DNA of 8,597 nucleotides from DAHUYF01 sp035553515 (lineage in GTDB: Bacteria > Pseudomonadota > Alphaproteobacteria > ATCC43930 > CGMCC-115725): the NCBI GenBank assembly GCA_035553515.1, contig DATNDG010000026.1, forward strand, positions 1 through 8,597. The letters run 5' to 3'. Positions 6,819-8,597 of the stretch are shown one piece after another. The first letter of the stretch is position 1, and every line of letters begins with the position of its first letter. Under the pieces are notes generated by a model. The model did no database searches and was not told the origin of the DNA. It worked only from the letters and a program-made list of their open reading frames with translations. A program made the position numbers and the translations under genes.

Positions 6819-6830
6819 GGCGCAAAGAAA
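6810..6830. promoter_or_regulatory. Perfect 7-7-7 inverted repeat, candidate TetR-type operator
   Basis: TTTCTTT (6810-6816) and AAAGAAA (6824-6830) are exact reverse complements separated by the 7-base spacer ATGGCGC, giving a 21-bp dyad. The A/T-rich arms stand out in this G+C-rich sequence. The dyad lies 29 bases after the TetR gene and overlaps the candidate -10. Its size and position fit a TetR-family operator. It is a poor intrinsic terminator because the stem is almost entirely A-T and only three Ts follow. The symmetry is seen directly; binding is inferred. Confidence 0.45.
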
Positions 6831-6877
6831 TTTCCCTGATCCTGAGCGCGAGCGACAGCGAGCAGTCGAAGGACGCA
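6829..6877. repeat. Diverged single arm of the palindromic intergenic repeat
   Basis: This stretch matches the right arm of the element at 3726-3753 plus the preceding AATTT. It reads AATTT, an extra C, CCTGATCCTGAGC (one mismatch), then a 17-base segment 6848-6864 containing two GCGAGC copies where the other copy has only TT, then an exact GTCGAAGGACGCA at 6865-6877. No matching left arm is present. Most of the 154-base gap 6782-6935 is thus a promoter/operator-like region plus this repeat; the last 58 bases show nothing recognisable beyond a weak ribosome binding site. Confidence 0.7.
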
Positions 6878-6935
6878 CCGTTCTCTCTCCCAGCGTTTTC
6901 CTCACACGCTCGGACGCGGCGCAGCGCGAGGCGAC

Positions 6936-8075
6936 ATGATCGAGGCCGCGGCGCTGGCGACGCCCCATCCCGACATCGAGCTCGGCGTCGATCGCAAGCC
7001 GCTCGCCTACATCGCTTGCGCGCCCGATGCCGGCATCGATGGCGACACCGGGCTTGCCCTCTTCATGAGCGGCTACGGCATGGATCCGCTGGGCGCCTAT
7101 CCGCGCAAGCTGCTCGCCTACCTCGCCAACCGGCACAATTGCGTGGCCGCGTCGGTGCGCTATTTCGGCGCCGGCTTCCAGGAGCATGCGCGTCATGTGC
7201 CGATGCCGGATTTCTTCACCAAGCTCGCCGAGCATTACGGCCTCACCATCAGCGCTCCCGACGGTTGTGACATGGAGCTGCTGCTGCGTCAGCTCGCGGG
7301 CGTGCTGCGCCAGCATGGGGTGAGCACGCTGCACAGCGATTGCCGCGTGGCTGTGATCGCCGACGAGTACAACAATATGGGCTTCCTGCCGGCGCTCGAC
7401 TGTCTCCAGGTCGCGCATCGGCTGATCGGCGCGCACGGCCTCAACCGCCGCCGGCTCTTCGCCATCGGCAGCTCCTATGGCGGCTTCATCGCCGCGCTCA
7501 TGGCGAAGCTGGCGCCCAACACCTTCCGGCTGGTGGTGGACAATTCCGGCTTCTCCTCGGCCGAGGACGATTTCCCCAGCGTCATGGGCATTCAGCGCTG
7601 CTGGATCGATGAACTCTCGGTGATCATCGTCAATCCGCGCGGCTGGTCGCAGAGCCCGGCGGCGTCCAACTACTTCTCCCCGGCGCGCCGCGAGATTCGC
7701 GCACTCGCAGAACCCCGGCATATCCAGCCGAACACGGCGCGGCTCTACGCTTATCACGCCGAAGGCGACAGTGTGGCGCCGACCGAGCGCAAGCTCGCCC
7801 TGCGCGAAGCCTATGCCGGGCGCGTCGCCTATGATCTCCGCATCGTCGATCAGGCGTCGCTCGACGGCAGGCTGTTCAAGACGCTGGCGCACGGCATGGA
7901 GGCGTCGCTGCGCGGCCTCTTCGATCTCTCTTATGAGCGCTTCCTGGCGGATGGCGGCGCGCTCGGCGATGCCACCGATTTCGATCTCGGCAGCGAGATC
8001 TCCTTTCCCTGCAGCGGCGAGAATTACCGGCTGCGCTACTCGCGGAACGAGGGCGTCCGCGCCGAGTTGCGCTAG
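6936..8075 (+). CDS. Alpha/beta-hydrolase fold protein, DUF2920-like
   Basis: A 379-residue protein whose layout fits a serine hydrolase. FMSGYGMDPLGAY at 43-55 is a plausible oxyanion-hole loop after the first strand. GSSYGG at 178-183 is a nucleophile elbow (GxSxG with Ser180). YHAEGDSVAP at 273-282 supplies Asp278, and TLAHGMEAS at 316-324 supplies His319. The segment KLAPNTFRLVVDNSGFS after the elbow recalls DUF2920 proteins, a family without an established function as far as I know; that assignment is from memory. About 45 residues after the His are unassigned. No signal peptide or membrane segment is evident, so it is probably cytoplasmic. The ATG at 6936 has only a weak GAGG at 6928-6931. 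The gene has its own candidate promoter and could be controlled by the upstream TetR protein. Substrate unknown; esterase, thioesterase or transferase-like activity are all possible. Confidence 0.8.
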   Translation: MIEAAALATPHPDIELGVDRKPLAYIACAPDAGIDGDTGLALFMSGYGMDPLGAYPRKLLAYLANRHNCVAASVRYFGAGFQEHARHVPMPDFFTKLAEHYGLTISAPDGCDMELLLRQLAGVLRQHGVSTLHSDCRVAVIADEYNNMGFLPALDCLQVAHRLIGAHGLNRRRLFAIGSSYGGFIAALMAKLAPNTFRLVVDNSGFSSAEDDFPSVMGIQRCWIDELSVIIVNPRGWSQSPAASNYFSPARREIRALAEPRHIQPNTARLYAYHAEGDSVAPTERKLALREAYAGRVAYDLRIVDQASLDGRLFKTLAHGMEASLRGLFDLSYERFLADGGALGDATDFDLGSEISFPCSGENYRLRYSRNEGVRAELR

Positions 8076-8122
8076 CCCGGATTTCGCGCTCGGCCGTGCG
8101 CCGTGGATGAGTGGCTGCCCGA

Positions 8123-8335
8123 CTAAGCGTTTCGCCGTCTCACCCATTCGTCGGCTACGTCACCCATCGTCTTGGCCTTCCCATCCTTGATCCACGCCAT
8201 GAAGGGACGATCAAATTTGAAATCGTTCCCGCACTGGGTGCGGAGAAACCGCCGCACATTTTGCGTGTTTCGATAGGTCGACGTGACTGGAGTGGCGCGG
8301 GTGATTGGGTCGCGATGCCAATCGATGGGGCCCAT
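8123..8335 (-). CDS. Small DUF6434-like protein
   Basis: A 70-residue minus-strand protein, chosen over the longer plus-strand ORF covering the same bases. It has AGGAGG five bases before its ATG (complement of about 8341-8346). Its sequence, including STYRNTQNVRRFL, CGNDFKFDRPFMAWIKDGKA and TMGDVADEWVRR, matches my memory of the DUF6434 pattern: NTQNVRRF, then CG, FKFDR, FMAWIK, and a closing TMGDxADEW. The family's function is unknown to me; related domains occur beside SAP-type DNA-binding domains, which is only a hint. The protein is small, basic and soluble, without a signal or membrane segment. Its DNA is visibly less G+C-rich than its neighbours, which may mean separate acquisition. 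It is convergent with the hydrolase gene (47 bases between stops, no obvious terminator) and divergent from the next gene. Confidence 0.75.
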   Translation of the reverse strand: MGPIDWHRDPITRATPVTSTYRNTQNVRRFLRTQCGNDFKFDRPFMAWIKDGKAKTMGDVADEWVRRRNA

Positions 8336-8461
8336 CCGACCCTCCTGCCAGATAGCCTGTTACAATTCAAACCGAGACGCTACCGAGATCCGCGCTAGGG
8401 TGCAAAGCCTAGGCCGTTGCGCTATTCTTTAGGCGGGCGACATTCCGGGGAGGGCGCCACC
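8336..8461. other. Divergent intergenic region between the DUF6434-like and final genes
   Basis: This 126-base spacer must carry the promoters of both flanking genes. It contains an 8-bp perfect palindrome GCCTAGGC (8407-8414), part of a CTAGG (8395-8399) / CCTAG (8408-8412) inverted repeat, and a TAGGC at 8430-8434 that could pair with GCCTA. TATTCT (8423-8428) could be a -10 for the plus-strand gene but has no convincing -35. The minus-strand direction shows A/T-rich TTGAATTGTAAC, also without good spacing. Confidence 0.4.
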
Positions 8462-8597
8462 ATGACCGTCGCCAGCATGGCGGTGCTGCGGCCGCAATCG
8501 TCGAGCGCTGCTGCCGATATGAGCGCGACGCTGGAGCGCCAGCGCAGCGCCTTTCTCGCGGCCGGTCCGCCGACCCTGGAAGAGCGCCGAGCCGATC
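8462..8597 (+). CDS. N-terminus of a probable aldehyde dehydrogenase (coniferyl aldehyde dehydrogenase-like; 3' partial)
   Basis: An open frame from ATG 8462 runs off the window after 45 codons. A strong GGGGAGGG (8447-8454) precedes the ATG by seven bases. The translation has a low-complexity Ser/Ala leader, then LERQRSAFLAAGPPTLEERR at residues 24-43. That resembles the start of coniferyl aldehyde dehydrogenase-type ALDHs, where a short helix of the form L-RQR-AF--GPP-L--R opens the fold. These enzymes oxidise aromatic or other aldehydes to acids with NAD(P), which suits the catabolic theme. Met20 (8519) is a possible alternative start closer to the conserved region, but has weaker ribosome-binding context. 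With only the N-terminus visible, no catalytic Cys or Glu can be checked. The gene is well supported; the family is a moderate call. Confidence 0.6.
   Translation, partial: MTVASMAVLRPQSSSAAADMSATLERQRSAFLAAGPPTLEERRAD

Noticed and set aside
6804..8147. 447-codon minus-strand open frame opposite the hydrolase gene
   Set aside because: Its translation is Ala/Arg/Glu/His-rich without motifs, while the plus-strand frame has a coherent hydrolase fold.
8111..8398. 95-codon plus-strand ORF
   Set aside because: No ribosome binding site or recognisable family; the minus-strand DUF6434-like gene on the same bases has both.
1..8597. CRISPR arrays, tRNA/rRNA genes, insertion sequences, phage genes, defence systems
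   Set aside because: No regularly spaced direct repeats, no cloverleaf or rRNA-like stretches, and no transposase, integrase or nuclease/toxin-type reading frames were seen on either strand.

Overview
The window reads as a G+C-rich proteobacterial chromosome segment, most likely alphaproteobacterial and possibly Rhizobiales-like. Three things point that way: dense coding with strong third-position G/C bias, a palindromic CTTCGACA(G/A)GCTCAGGATGAGG-type intergenic repeat of the sort scattered through such genomes, and a gene content rich in aromatic catabolism. Taxonomy is an inference; there is no rRNA or marker gene here.

Left and centre (1-6781, all + strand) is a probable catabolic cluster. 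It starts with the 3' part of a 3-hydroxyisobutyrate dehydrogenase-family oxidoreductase (cut by the window edge). A short-chain dehydrogenase/reductase (SDR) fold protein follows, in which all four classical catalytic residues are replaced. After a hairpin-rich 181-base gap comes a class III (LigB-type) extradiol ring-cleavage dioxygenase, coupled by an ATGA overlap to a fumarylacetoacetate hydrolase (FAH) family protein. A 144-base gap holding a large palindromic repeat leads to a molybdopterin-binding large subunit of the xanthine dehydrogenase/aldehyde oxidase family. That subunit has no FAD or [2Fe-2S] partner gene in view. A TetR/AcrR regulator closes the set. A reasonable overall reading is Mo-dependent hydroxylation or aldehyde oxidation, meta-type ring cleavage of a catechol-like intermediate, and FAH-type processing of the product. 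The NAD(P)-dependent oxidoreductases would act on downstream or side intermediates. The best-known pathway pairing this kind of dioxygenase with an FAH protein is homoprotocatechuate meta-cleavage (hpa/hpc), but the semialdehyde dehydrogenase, hydratase and aldolase of that pathway are not in the window, so the substrate is open.

Right part (6782-8597). The 154-base gap after the TetR gene carries a candidate sigma70-like promoter, a perfect 7-7-7 A/T-rich inverted repeat that is a good candidate operator, and a diverged copy of the palindromic repeat. Next is a 379-residue alpha/beta hydrolase resembling DUF2920, with a recognisable Ser-Asp-His triad. On the minus strand lies a small DUF6434-like gene of lower G+C content, easily missed because a longer plus-strand shadow ORF covers it. 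It is divergent from the truncated start of a final plus-strand gene, whose N-terminus resembles coniferyl aldehyde dehydrogenase-type aldehyde dehydrogenases.

No tRNA, rRNA, CRISPR array, insertion sequence or prophage gene was seen. The points most worth following are the tetrad-less SDR, the orphan Mo subunit inside a ring-cleavage cluster, the candidate TetR operator, and the DUF2920-like hydrolase.
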